NCBI RefSeq assembly: GCF_001939735.1
Contig: NZ_MJIL01000069.1
Coordinates: 186,001-250,000 of the forward strand
Reading direction: 5' to 3'
DNA length: 64,000 bases
Origin: Photobacterium proteolyticum
GTDB lineage: Bacteria > Pseudomonadota > Gammaproteobacteria > Enterobacterales > Vibrionaceae
Shown piece after piece: positions 54,919 through 63,664 of the stretch. The notes below the pieces were generated by a model. That model was not told the origin of the DNA and did no database searches. It was given only the letters and a program-made list of their open reading frames with translations. Numbering within the stretch: the first letter of the stretch is position 1; every line of letters starts with the position of its first letter. Both the position numbers and the translations under genes were made by a program.

Positions 54919-56697
54919 GTGAAAGAGTTTTTCTTAGAACCATTAAATAATGTCGAAATATTAAGAAATAAGAATAAAATAAAGTCATCTTTACAGCCTA
55001 TCGCGAAGAAAAAAATACGCTTATTGGTTCTTAGTGGCTCAACTGTTGGTGAGCTTAAAGAATATATTCAATTATTCCTGCTGAACCAGGGGATAGATGC
55101 TGAAGTAATCGAAGGATCTTATAACTCATATTATGAAGAAGTTATGTTTAGCGATCTTATCGAAACAGTATCTCCTGACTGGGTATACATTCACACTACA
55201 AACAAAAATATCCTTAAGTGGCCACAGAATAGTCAATGTGAACAAGAGGTTGACGAACTGTTTGAGCGTGAAGTAAGTAGAATAAGTGACATTTTAACTA
55301 AGCTTGATAACTTAAAAATCAATACAATAGTTAATAATTTTGAGCTGCCTCATTACAGAAATATGGGTAACTATGACTTCACGTCTAAGTATGGTTATGT
55401 CAATTTTGTAAATCGAATCAATAACAGCTTAGCAGAACTAGTTTCGACTAAACCAAATATCTATATTAACGATATAATGTATTTGTCTTCGGATATTGGT
55501 TTGAGTAAGTGGTTCGATGATTCATATTGGTTTGCATTTAAATATGCAATTGCACCAACAGCGCTACCAACTGTCGCCAAGTCAATAACTAATATTGTTA
55601 AATCAGTAGCAGGCCATAGCAAAAAGACGCTTGTCTGTGATTTGGATAATACGTTGTGGGGTGGTGTAATAGGAGATGATGGACCTGAAGGCGTACTCGT
55701 TGGGCAGGGTAATCCTAAGGCCGAATCATTTTTGGAATTACAAAACTATATTCTTCAGCTGAAATCTCGAGGTATAGTTTTAGCCATCAACTCAAAAAAT
55801 GAAAAGAAACTTGCTGAAGAGGGGATTGCTAAATCTAGCGGCTCATTGTCATGCGATGATTTTGCTAGTTTCGTAGCAAACTGGGAACCTAAATCACAAA
55901 ACATACAGCGAATTGAAACTGAATTGAATCTATTTCAAGATAGCTTTGTATTTATTGATGATAATCCAGCAGAGATAAAACAAGTCAGTGAGTTTTGCCC
56001 TTCAGTTACGTGCGTAACATACTCAAAATCACCTTATGAGTTAATTAAGCAACTTGATAAAGAAGGTTATTTTGAGGTCAGCCGATTATCTGCAGAGGAT
56101 AAAAAACGAGCAGAATATTATAAGAAAAATAAGCTAGTTAATGAAATAAAAAACAATGCAAAAAATTTCGATGACTATCTTAAGTCTCTTGAAATGAAAA
56201 CAACAATCGTTGGTATTTCGGAGAAGAATAGAGAGCGCGTTGTTCAACTTGTTAATAAAACAAATCAATTCAATCCAAACACATCACGTGTTACGGATGC
56301 AGATTTTGATATTAAATATGCAAACAACAGTAGCTCTTTAAACTTGGTAGCTGATTTAGAAGATATCTACGGTAATAATGGAATAGTGTCGACGTTGCTT
56401 TCTACTGTTTGCGGTGAAACTGTTGATATTGATATCTGGGTAATGAGCTGCAGAGTGTTTAATAGAGAACTTGAGTTTGCACTATTTGATACATTTGTTA
56501 ATGTATGTAAATCAAGATCAATCACTACAATTTATTCTAGCTATACAGAATCACCTAAAAATGCATACGTGGCTAATTTGTATGAAAAGCTAGGATTTAA
56601 AATTATCGAACAAACATCTAACAGTAAGCAATATCGGTTAGATGTTAGTGAATATGTAAATAAGAGTAAAAATATCGGGGTAACCTATGAGTTCTGA
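54919..56697 (+). CDS. FkbH-like HAD-IIIC protein
   Basis: FkbH-type enzymes load the glyceryl unit of 1,3-bisphosphoglycerate onto an acyl carrier protein and dephosphorylate it. The GTG at 54919 (592 residues) has GGAG 9 bases upstream. The N-terminal domain (1-215) is of the kind found in FkbH proteins. The HAD motif DLDNTLWGG starts at residue 241, with LAINSKNEKKLAEE and FIDDNPAEIKQV following. A C-terminal GNAT-like FkbH domain (about 425-590) contains NKTNQFNPNTSR. An ACP gene overlaps its end by 11 bases, the expected partner. Confidence 0.87.
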   Translation: MKEFFLEPLNNVEILRNKNKIKSSLQPIAKKKIRLLVLSGSTVGELKEYIQLFLLNQGIDAEVIEGSYNSYYEEVMFSDLIETVSPDWVYIHTTNKNILKWPQNSQCEQEVDELFEREVSRISDILTKLDNLKINTIVNNFELPHYRNMGNYDFTSKYGYVNFVNRINNSLAELVSTKPNIYINDIMYLSSDIGLSKWFDDSYWFAFKYAIAPTALPTVAKSITNIVKSVAGHSKKTLVCDLDNTLWGGVIGDDGPEGVLVGQGNPKAESFLELQNYILQLKSRGIVLAINSKNEKKLAEEGIAKSSGSLSCDDFASFVANWEPKSQNIQRIETELNLFQDSFVFIDDNPAEIKQVSEFCPSVTCVTYSKSPYELIKQLDKEGYFEVSRLSAEDKKRAEYYKKNKLVNEIKNNAKNFDDYLKSLEMKTTIVGISEKNRERVVQLVNKTNQFNPNTSRVTDADFDIKYANNSSSLNLVADLEDIYGNNGIVSTLLSTVCGETVDIDIWVMSCRVFNRELEFALFDTFVNVCKSRSITTIYSSYTESPKNAYVANLYEKLGFKIIEQTSNSKQYRLDVSEYVNKSKNIGVTYEF

Positions 56698-56920
56698 ACA
56701 GTCTGTAATTAAAATCGTATCTGAAATTCTAGAAATTGATAGCAATGATCTCACAATTGATACAACAATCGATGATATCGCGGTATGGGATTCAATGGCA
56801 ACGGTTAATATAATGACTGTGGTATGTCAGGAGTTTGGTATTGTCCCGTCTTTTGATGACTTTGAGCACTTTACTTCTATCAACGGAATTGTTTCATTCA
56901 TGGGTAAAGTAGCGTGCTAA
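56687..56920 (+). CDS. Acyl carrier protein
   Basis: This 77-residue protein is a stand-alone ACP with the phosphopantetheine attachment Ser in WDSMATVN (the DSL motif is here DSM). It also has the usual acidic helix (IDSNDLTIDTTIDDIAV). It overlaps both the FkbH-like gene (11 bases) and the following VOC gene (7 bases), so the three are translated together. It is the expected carrier for the glyceryl or other acyl group. Confidence 0.88.
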   Translation: MSSEQSVIKIVSEILEIDSNDLTIDTTIDDIAVWDSMATVNIMTVVCQEFGIVPSFDDFEHFTSINGIVSFMGKVAC

Positions 56921-57312
56921 AATTTCACCATGTCGGTATAGCTTGTAAAGATATTGATAAAAGTGCTTCTCAGTATAGGAAGCACTTTAAGGAATCTATC
57001 TTTTCCGAATCAGGTAATGTATATGACCCAGAGCAAGATGCAACCTTAAAATTGTTCACTCTCGCTGATGGTGCTAGCGTTGAATTCATAGCTGGAAAAA
57101 TGGTAGAGGGGTTGGTCAAGAAGAACCGAGATCTTTATCATGTATGCTATGAAAGTAATAATTTTGATGTAGATACTCAATCTTTAATTCAAGATGGTGC
57201 TATTCCTATATCAAAACCAAAACCAGCGGTTTTGTTTGATGGAAGGGTTGTTCAGTTTTTCATGACAAGCTATGGGATGGTTGAAATACTGGAGAGTGCC
57301 AGTGAATATTGA
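56914..57312 (+). CDS. VOC-fold (glyoxalase/epimerase-like) protein
   Basis: This 132-residue protein starts at a GTG overlapping the ACP gene. It begins FHHVGIACKDIDKSASQYRK and ends FFMTSYGMVEILE, the pattern of the vicinal oxygen chelate family near methylmalonyl-CoA epimerases. Candidate metal ligands are an N-terminal His, the His in LYHVCYE and the Glu in VEILE. Its reaction is unknown; acting on the ACP-bound acyl group, for example as an epimerase, is a guess from context. Confidence 0.75.
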   Translation: MLKFHHVGIACKDIDKSASQYRKHFKESIFSESGNVYDPEQDATLKLFTLADGASVEFIAGKMVEGLVKKNRDLYHVCYESNNFDVDTQSLIQDGAIPISKPKPAVLFDGRVVQFFMTSYGMVEILESASEY

Positions 57313-58258
57313 TTTAGCAAGTACTAGTGACATAAATGCTATTAGGAGCTTTATAAAGGATAATTGGGCTCCCAACCATATTTTTGCTCGCGATGCTGAT
57401 TTTTTTGAATATGAGATGACTGATGAGGGAACCGTTAATTTTGTTGTGGCTAAAAATGAGTTACAACAAATATGCGGTCTAGTTGGTTTTACAAAAAGCA
57501 AAAAACAAATTAATGAAGCTAACTTGTTTCTCGTAATCTTATGTGTACTTCCTGAGTATGCAAAGCAAGGCTTAAGCTTCAAACTCATTAATAAATGTAT
57601 TGAATTGACCTCTGGCTCAGTAAATACCGTAGGAGCAGCACCAAGTGTGCTGCCTCTTTATAAGTTACTAGGATTCCAAACCGGTTATCTCAAGCATTAC
57701 TTTTGGTTAAATCCAGAGCTAAATAGCTTTGAACTGTGCCAGCCTGGTGAGAAGCAGTTTGTGCAGGTTCAGGACACGGGTGAGTTTGTTCAGGTTTCAA
57801 ATGTACTAGAGGAAGAATTCTGTTCGCTTTCAACTGAGCGAAGAGATTACGAAACATTTGTTAAAAGGTATCTTGAACATCCAACGTATGAATACCTTCT
57901 TTATTTGTCTAAATCAAAAGACGGGCTAATAGTTGCAAGAGAGGTTAGTCAAGGTCAGGCTAAGGCTCTTAAAGTAATAGATTATTTTGGTGATAACGCT
58001 AAGCTAACAGGTGCGTTAATTAAATTAACCAGTGTAGCCGTTGGCCAAAAGTATGAGTTCATTGACTTATATGTTAAAGGAACTGAGGACACTGATGTTC
58101 AAAACGCTGGTTTTGACATTATCGATACGAATGGTGACGTAGTTATTCCGAATTATTTTAGCCCATTTGTTATGAAGAACATCCAACTAACTTATGCTAC
58201 AAGAGACGAAAGCTTAATATTAATGCGTGGTGACGGAGATCAGGACAGACCATCATGA
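57302..58258 (+). CDS. GNAT-like acyltransferase
   Basis: The GTG at 57302 (318 residues) has GGAG 7 bases before it; the longer frame from 57272 lies inside the VOC gene. Residues about 1-150 resemble a GNAT N-acyltransferase (VVAKNELQQICGLVGFTKSK, then LFLVILCVLPEYAKQGLSFK and LPLYKLLGFQTG). The C-terminal half is not recognised. By position it is the best candidate for moving the ACP-bound acyl group to a sugar amine. It overlaps the next gene by 4 bases. Confidence 0.7.
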   Translation: MNIDLASTSDINAIRSFIKDNWAPNHIFARDADFFEYEMTDEGTVNFVVAKNELQQICGLVGFTKSKKQINEANLFLVILCVLPEYAKQGLSFKLINKCIELTSGSVNTVGAAPSVLPLYKLLGFQTGYLKHYFWLNPELNSFELCQPGEKQFVQVQDTGEFVQVSNVLEEEFCSLSTERRDYETFVKRYLEHPTYEYLLYLSKSKDGLIVAREVSQGQAKALKVIDYFGDNAKLTGALIKLTSVAVGQKYEFIDLYVKGTEDTDVQNAGFDIIDTNGDVVIPNYFSPFVMKNIQLTYATRDESLILMRGDGDQDRPS

Positions 58259-59664
58259 GTAAACAGAATATTATAATTTATACGACTGGTGGCTTTTGTG
58301 ATGTAATGGCGTGCTCAGCGCTGTTTACTAATGGTGATTTGACCGACGATTGTAATTTGATCTTCGTAGTCAACAGTGTTGATAGAAACGTTAGCTTTTT
58401 AGAAAAAACAAAAGCTAACATTAAGCGCCTAACTGATAATGATAATGTAAAGATAGAAAATGTCTATGACTACTGTCATGACGATGATATCAAGACTTTA
58501 GATAGTGATCTTATCAAATCTAGTTTTAAAGATGTGAGTAAAGTATATCTTTATGCTGAGTCAAGCGGTTTGCGTATTGATGCTTTCTTCAGAGCATTTA
58601 AAGATGCGGAATATATTGTTTACGAAGAAGGAATGCTAGGTTATTGCGCCGACATTTTTCATAACTCTGAACTTGGTGGCCTTAAGTTAATTAGCAAGTA
58701 TTATTCTACACGCTACTTTGACAAGCTATCACCTCAAAGTCTGAGACAAGTTCCGTTCAATGTTTGTAGTTATGATCGGCAAGCGATTAAGTTAGCTTTC
58801 TCTAAAATTGATGACGTATCACCTGGTTCAATAAACCAACAAGATAACATCTCTGTTATGGTTGTATCTGCTCCACTATGGAGGATGGGACCTTTAAGTT
58901 ATTCTGATGTTTTAGTTGAGCATCTAAATGTAATAACATCTCTTCTAAGTACTGGTGCTACGGTATACTTCAAAGATCATCCGCGTCCTGAAGCTAAGCT
59001 TTATTCACAGATTCGTAGTTTGCTTGATGATAATGACAGAGAAAATTTTATCGACGTAAGTGATGTCGCAATGCTTGCTGAGACTATAGTTGATGTTTTA
59101 TCTCCAGATGCTGTGGTCGGGTTTGGCAGTACTGTTTTGTTCAACTCTCCTCACTTTTACGGTGTACCAGCATTCAGAACATCAACTGAATTTGTTGCTT
59201 ATTCTCTTGGGGCTCGACGTCAACATGTCCTGAATTGTGCGTTGAAATGTCAATATCTACCTCATATTGATGAGTTACTTGAAGTTCTTCACACTGATTG
59301 TGACAATAAAAAGGATATGGTTAAGCATACGTTTGACCAGTTTATTGAACAAACTGAAGAATCATTAGACAATCAAGCCATTAATAATGTCTATGAAGGC
59401 ATGTTTGTTAAAAATATTCCTGTTAGTAATGATCTAAAACTGATTCGTAATATCCTTTATAAAGGAGAATTACCAACAGCAAAGGCAAGCTTCTTAAGTC
59501 AGCTATATAGAACCGGTTACCTTAGAAAGCTAAAGATACAGTTAGAAAATATCTTTCAAGTTAAGATCATGAAGCAAGATACATTCAAAGATATTAAGAA
59601 GAAGCTTGATAGTAATGATAAAACAATTGAGCATCTTATAAATGTAATAAGCAAGAGCGATTAA
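58255..59664 (+). CDS. Polysialyltransferase-like glycosyltransferase
   Basis: The 469-residue protein shows motifs of the bacterial polysialyltransferase/sialyltransferase superfamily: the acidic EEG motif (124-126, YEEGMLGY), the HP motif (KDHPR, 240-244) and a Ser/Thr motif (GFGSTVLFN, 289-297). In E. coli K1 NeuS these positions bind CMP-sialic acid. Together with neuDBAC and the KpsMT-like exporter this suggests it polymerises or transfers sialic acid. It may make a heteropolymer rather than polysialic acid. It ends 2 bases before the exporter permease gene. Confidence 0.75.
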   Translation: MSKQNIIIYTTGGFCDVMACSALFTNGDLTDDCNLIFVVNSVDRNVSFLEKTKANIKRLTDNDNVKIENVYDYCHDDDIKTLDSDLIKSSFKDVSKVYLYAESSGLRIDAFFRAFKDAEYIVYEEGMLGYCADIFHNSELGGLKLISKYYSTRYFDKLSPQSLRQVPFNVCSYDRQAIKLAFSKIDDVSPGSINQQDNISVMVVSAPLWRMGPLSYSDVLVEHLNVITSLLSTGATVYFKDHPRPEAKLYSQIRSLLDDNDRENFIDVSDVAMLAETIVDVLSPDAVVGFGSTVLFNSPHFYGVPAFRTSTEFVAYSLGARRQHVLNCALKCQYLPHIDELLEVLHTDCDNKKDMVKHTFDQFIEQTEESLDNQAINNVYEGMFVKNIPVSNDLKLIRNILYKGELPTAKASFLSQLYRTGYLRKLKIQLENIFQVKIMKQDTFKDIKKKLDSNDKTIEHLINVISKSD

Positions 59665-59666
59665 AC

Positions 59667-60446
59667 ATGAGTGTTTTGTTTGTCGATTATATTAAAACCT
59701 TAAAGATTTCTTATTATAAAGCTGTCCTTAATATTAAATCCGAGGTTAGTGATAATAAAATGTCCTATGCATGGCTCATTCTTGAGCCTGCTTTGTTTAT
59801 GGGTATATATTATGTTGTATTTGGTTTATTACTAAACCACGGTACAGATAATTTTCTAGAATACCTTCTTGTGGGACTTGTACCTTGGTTATGGTTTTCA
59901 AGGAGTGTCACAAAGACTAGTGGTGCATTAGTTTCTGCACGTAATACAATCAGTCAAGTTAAAGTATCTAAAATCTACTTTGTCTATTCTCTTGTTTTGC
60001 AAGAGACGATCAAGCAAGCCTTAGTGATTGCTGTTCTTGCTGTATTTATTGATACTTATTTAGGAGGGGATGTAAACTATCTTCTTTTAACCTTGGTTAT
60101 TCCACTGAATTTTATCTTTAATGTTTCAGTAGCATTAACTGTATCTTTTCTAGTTGCCTTTGTTAGAGATATTAAACTATTAATACCTAGTGCGATGCGA
60201 ATTCTTATGTATGGAAGTGCTGTGGTATATTCTCTTGACAAAATACCAGAGAAATTTCATATTCTGTTCAGTATTAATCCTGTCTATAATGTTATTGATT
60301 TATATAGAGTGTCGATATTAGGTTCTCCAAGTGATTATGTAGCAGAGATTACTTTTTTGACTATTTTTTCATTTAGTCTCTATATCATTTCTCATTTGTT
60401 TTATATATTGTTTGATGAAAAGATAACCAGAGAAGTTTTGATGTAA
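59667..60446 (+). CDS. Polysaccharide ABC exporter permease (KpsM/Wzm-like)
   Basis: The 259-residue membrane protein has six predicted helices and belongs to the ABC-2 polysaccharide/polyol export family (SYAWLILEPALFMGIYYVVF, EYLLVGLVPWLWFSRSV, INPVYNVIDLYR). It should carry the lipid-linked glycan across the inner membrane together with the ATPase encoded next. The two genes share one base. Confidence 0.88.
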   Translation: MSVLFVDYIKTLKISYYKAVLNIKSEVSDNKMSYAWLILEPALFMGIYYVVFGLLLNHGTDNFLEYLLVGLVPWLWFSRSVTKTSGALVSARNTISQVKVSKIYFVYSLVLQETIKQALVIAVLAVFIDTYLGGDVNYLLLTLVIPLNFIFNVSVALTVSFLVAFVRDIKLLIPSAMRILMYGSAVVYSLDKIPEKFHILFSINPVYNVIDLYRVSILGSPSDYVAEITFLTIFSFSLYIISHLFYILFDEKITREVLM

Positions 60447-61141
60447 TGAAAGAGATTATTAAACTTACTAATGTTGGCTTGTCTTATAAACTTAAAAATA
60501 AAGTAAATGGAAAAAAGCATCATAACCCTATAAAAGATATAGGTTTTACTCTATATGAAGGCGAGACGTTAGGTGTTCTAGGTAAGAATGGTACAGGGAA
60601 AAGTTCTCTTCTCAAATTGCTCTCAGGTGTTTTAAAGCCTAACAAAGGAAAGATTGAGTTCAGAAAAGGTATATCTATTCGTATGCTTTCGTTGCAACTG
60701 GGCTTTGACCAGAATTTGAGCGGGTATGATAATATTCTTCTTTCTTCAATGTTATCCGGCTTTTCTCTGCGTGAAACCAAGTCGATGATACAAGATATCA
60801 TTGAGTACTCTGAATTAGGCGATTTTATCTACCAACCAGTAAAATCCTACTCGAGTGGCATGAAGTCAAAGTTAGGTTTTTCCATTTCGGTAAATATATC
60901 ACCTGATGTATTGCTTATTGATGAAGCGTTGAGTGTAGGCGATTTAGCTTTTAAGAAAAAGGCAGAAGCGACAATCGTCGAAAAAGTCACTGGTGATCAA
61001 ACAGTAGTTTTTGTTAGCCACTCTTTAGCTCAGGTTAAGCGTCTGTGCGACAGAGTGTTATGGATGGATGATGGTATAATACGAATGATAGGGACGCCAG
61101 AAGAAGTAATCCCAGAATATGAAAAACACTTCGGGAAATAA
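60446..61141 (+). CDS. Polysaccharide ABC exporter ATPase (KpsT/Wzt-like)
   Basis: The 231-residue ABC ATPase has Walker A (LGKNGTGKSSLLKLLSG), signature (SYSSGMKSKLGFSISV) and Walker B (VLLIDEALSVGD). It lacks the C-terminal carbohydrate-binding domain of O-antigen Wzt, so it is closer to capsule KpsT. No outer-membrane or periplasmic exporter genes (kpsD, kpsE or wza/wzc) are in the window; they must lie elsewhere. Confidence 0.88.
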   Translation: MKEIIKLTNVGLSYKLKNKVNGKKHHNPIKDIGFTLYEGETLGVLGKNGTGKSSLLKLLSGVLKPNKGKIEFRKGISIRMLSLQLGFDQNLSGYDNILLSSMLSGFSLRETKSMIQDIIEYSELGDFIYQPVKSYSSGMKSKLGFSISVNISPDVLLIDEALSVGDLAFKKKAEATIVEKVTGDQTVVFVSHSLAQVKRLCDRVLWMDDGIIRMIGTPEEVIPEYEKHFGK

Positions 61142-61146
61142 TTATT

Positions 61147-62211
61147 ATGGAAAAATTAAGAAAAGTTATTCGATCTAAACTCCTAAGCGGTGTTGATTCT
61201 CGCATTAAGAAGTTGGACATGCAACTAGTGTCCTTAGCATGCAAGAACGATGCGTTAACATCCAAGAACGATGCGTTAACATCCAAGAGCGATGCATTAG
61301 AGACTCAAATTAAATCAATAGTCCCCCGTGTTGATAAGCTTACAAAAGCGGTTGATGCGGAAAAAAAACTTAGAATCGAAAGTAACCGCTCATTAATTTC
61401 AAAATCAATACCTAACAGTATCTTTGTTTGTACGATTCCTAAATCAGGAACAACTTATACAATTAATTTTTTAGCAAATTATATTGTGAACCTAAATAAA
61501 GAGCTAACTGAGAAAGTTAGATTTGATGAGCTTGTACAAAATGGTGTTTTTCATACTGTAGATACACCATTATTGATGAAAAATATCGATGATATCAGTC
61601 AATATAGTAAATCAATTAGCTCAATTTCTTCTAGTAATAATGCAATCTCGCGTAATTGTAGTTTCGAACATATTATTGGTACTCATAAATACCATGAAAG
61701 CTATAACTTTAATAAGGCAATATTCCTATATCGAAATCCATTAGACTTTTTAGTTTCGATATACAACTTCGAGTATGTGAAAAAAGGTATAGATAAGCCT
61801 TTCTCCGAGTGTGTCAAAGAAAAACTTGCTGGTAGCGAATACTCTTTTGTAGAACGGTACATGCGTCAGTCTGAGCTATGTTCTAAATATGGAGCATTAC
61901 ATGTATCTTACGAAAGTATTATGAAAGATCCCAAATCTGCTTTTACTTCGATACTTGATTATTTGGCCATTCCAGTTGTAAATGAAACTCTTGAGTTAGC
62001 ACTGGAGTATTCCTCTATTGATAGCGTCAAAGAACAGGAAAAGTCATCTGGAAAAATCTTGCTTGGTTCTGAAAGAGGTTTAAAAGGCTCTTTTATAACG
62101 TCAGGTAAAATTGGTCAGTGGAAGGATTATTACGATGATGCGCTTTTAGATTATGTGAGATCAACTTTAGCATCGTACGGATTAGACCTCGACGATTTTA
62201 TTTATGAATAA
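61147..62211 (+). CDS. Sulfotransferase with N-terminal coiled coil
   Basis: The 354-residue protein has an N-terminal coiled coil (about 15-85) containing three exact heptads of the type KNDALTS. A PAPS-dependent sulfotransferase fold follows: PKSGTT (98-103, 5'-phosphosulfate loop), YRNPLDFLVS (195-204, 3'-phosphate site) and GQWK (323-326, the C-terminal GxWK motif). It should transfer sulfate to a hydroxyl of the glycan. The acceptor is unknown. The next gene overlaps by 8 bases. Confidence 0.82.
   Translation: MEKLRKVIRSKLLSGVDSRIKKLDMQLVSLACKNDALTSKNDALTSKSDALETQIKSIVPRVDKLTKAVDAEKKLRIESNRSLISKSIPNSIFVCTIPKSGTTYTINFLANYIVNLNKELTEKVRFDELVQNGVFHTVDTPLLMKNIDDISQYSKSISSISSSNNAISRNCSFEHIIGTHKYHESYNFNKAIFLYRNPLDFLVSIYNFEYVKKGIDKPFSECVKEKLAGSEYSFVERYMRQSELCSKYGALHVSYESIMKDPKSAFTSILDYLAIPVVNETLELALEYSSIDSVKEQEKSSGKILLGSERGLKGSFITSGKIGQWKDYYDDALLDYVRSTLASYGLDLDDFIYE
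61241..61303 (+). repeat. 21-bp tandem repeat, three copies
   Basis: Three 21-base units lie at 61241-61261, 61262-61282 and 61283-61303. The first two differ only at the first base; the third carries a few changes. Each encodes one heptad of the sulfotransferase coiled coil. In-frame slippage here would change coil length by whole heptads. Confidence 0.92.
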
Positions 62212-63181
62212 TATAATGAAATCGTCCTTGGCTCTTTGTAGAACAAAATTACAAGTATTTACATTGAGCCTTATCCTTGCAAGAAAAAAAGAAGAAACTG
62301 TCGAGATTTACTACTTCGACGACTCCTATAAAAGTGATACTTTGGATTTTCTTAACCGAATTTGTAAATCCAAAGGATATCAATTTAAGTATTTCGTTAA
62401 AAAAAATACATTTTCGGATTTGTCTTTCATTTATAGAGAGTTTCGAAATAAAGAATACAGTAATTTATACATTGCTAGTTTATGTAATGGGTATATATCA
62501 TTAGCAACTGGATTGATTAACTTTGTTAACCTTATAACATTTGATGATGGCGCAGCAAACTTAGAGAAAAGTTCTTTTGTATATCAGCAAAGAGAGAGCT
62601 TAAAGAGGAGCTTATTTTTTTCCTTATTTAGGTCTGGCTATTCATTAAGTGATATTGTAAGCAAATCTTCTGAACATTATAACATATTTGAAGCATCGCT
62701 TTACCCATATAAAGGGTACTTCAGTAAAGAGATCAACATAAGTGACGTATTTCAAAGCTCAGTACAGCTAGACTTGAACGAAGAGTTTTCACATTTGTTT
62801 TTATCTCCATGCTATGAAGAGCTCTTCGAAGATCCTGAACAAGGCTACTGTAACGTAAGAGATTTTCTAAAGTTACAACTATCCACTTCTGACAAAGTGG
62901 GATATATTCAGCATCCTAGGAGTTCATATCCAACCCCTGATTTGCCTGGTCTTGTTGATTTGACGAGTAACTATATTGCCGAGGAAATCATCGCAGACTT
63001 AGCTGTAGGTCCTTGTTCATTAAGTCTGATTGGCTTCGGTAATACTACACAAGCTTTTTATATTAATAGCAACAAGATACAAAACGTATTGCTTACATCG
63101 AATAATATGAAGAAGCAGTACATTAACCATTTCTTTAACAAGTCTAGCAATATAACTTATTTTACTTTGGATGGTTTATGA
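62204..63181 (+). CDS. GT52-like (sialyl)glycosyltransferase
   Basis: The 325-residue protein resembles the GT52 family, which includes Lst-type alpha-2,3-sialyltransferases. It has the acidic motif FDDG (113-116), an N-terminal LCRTKLQVFTLSLIL stretch as in Lst and a late QHPRSSYP motif (236-243). It starts within the sulfotransferase gene (ATG at 62204, alternative at 62216) and shares 4 bases with the TagD-like gene. Sialic acid is the likely donor given the neu genes; other donors are possible. Confidence 0.7.
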   Translation: MNNIMKSSLALCRTKLQVFTLSLILARKKEETVEIYYFDDSYKSDTLDFLNRICKSKGYQFKYFVKKNTFSDLSFIYREFRNKEYSNLYIASLCNGYISLATGLINFVNLITFDDGAANLEKSSFVYQQRESLKRSLFFSLFRSGYSLSDIVSKSSEHYNIFEASLYPYKGYFSKEINISDVFQSSVQLDLNEEFSHLFLSPCYEELFEDPEQGYCNVRDFLKLQLSTSDKVGYIQHPRSSYPTPDLPGLVDLTSNYIAEEIIADLAVGPCSLSLIGFGNTTQAFYINSNKIQNVLLTSNNMKKQYINHFFNKSSNITYFTLDGL

Positions 63182-63576
63182 AGAAAAATTTGGTTATAAC
63201 ATTTGGAACATTTGACGTGTTTCATATTGGGCATATCAATATTCTTGAAAGGTGTGCATCTTTAGGTGATCGGCTCATTGTAGGTGTTTCTAGTGATCAG
63301 CTTAATTTTGAGAAGAAGAACCGAGCTCCTATTTATACACAGGAAGACAGGTTAAAGATAGTAAGTTCCCTTAAGTTTGTTGACGAGGTTTTCATAGAAC
63401 ACTCACTTGATCTAAAGCGAGATTATATCGAGTATTTTAAGGCTGATATTCTAGCGATGGGTAATGATTGGGAGGGTAAATTTGACGAATTTAAAGATAT
63501 TTGTGATGTGGTTTACTTCCCACGGACACCATCTATATCAACAACAGAAATTATTGAGATAGCAAAGAATTTCTAG
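63178..63576 (+). CDS. tagD: Glycerol-3-phosphate cytidylyltransferase-like protein (TagD)
   Basis: TagD-type enzymes make CDP-glycerol from CTP and glycerol-3-phosphate. The 132-residue protein has the nucleotidyltransferase motifs TFGTFDVFHIGHINIL (HxGH), GVSSDQLNFEKK and the C-terminal RTPSISTTEII. The length and motifs match TagD/TarD closely. The convergent neighbour is a CDP-glycerol-using transferase, supporting this substrate. It is the last gene of the operon. Confidence 0.9.
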   Translation: MKKNLVITFGTFDVFHIGHINILERCASLGDRLIVGVSSDQLNFEKKNRAPIYTQEDRLKIVSSLKFVDEVFIEHSLDLKRDYIEYFKADILAMGNDWEGKFDEFKDICDVVYFPRTPSISTTEIIEIAKNF

Positions 63577-63624
63577 CTGAACACTTACTATATACTATAC
63601 GTTCTATAAATTTGTATGAGTCTT

Positions 63625-63646
63625 GCCTCTGCTTTAAAGCAGAGGC
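63625..63646. terminator. Palindromic stem between convergent genes
   Basis: GCCTCTGCTTT (63625-63635) is followed at once by its perfect complement AAAGCAGAGGC (63636-63646), an 11-bp stem that would fold with a small loop. It lies between two converging genes and could stop transcription from both sides, though T-runs are short. Confidence 0.6.
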
Positions 63647-63664
63647 TATATAAACTTCTATCTA

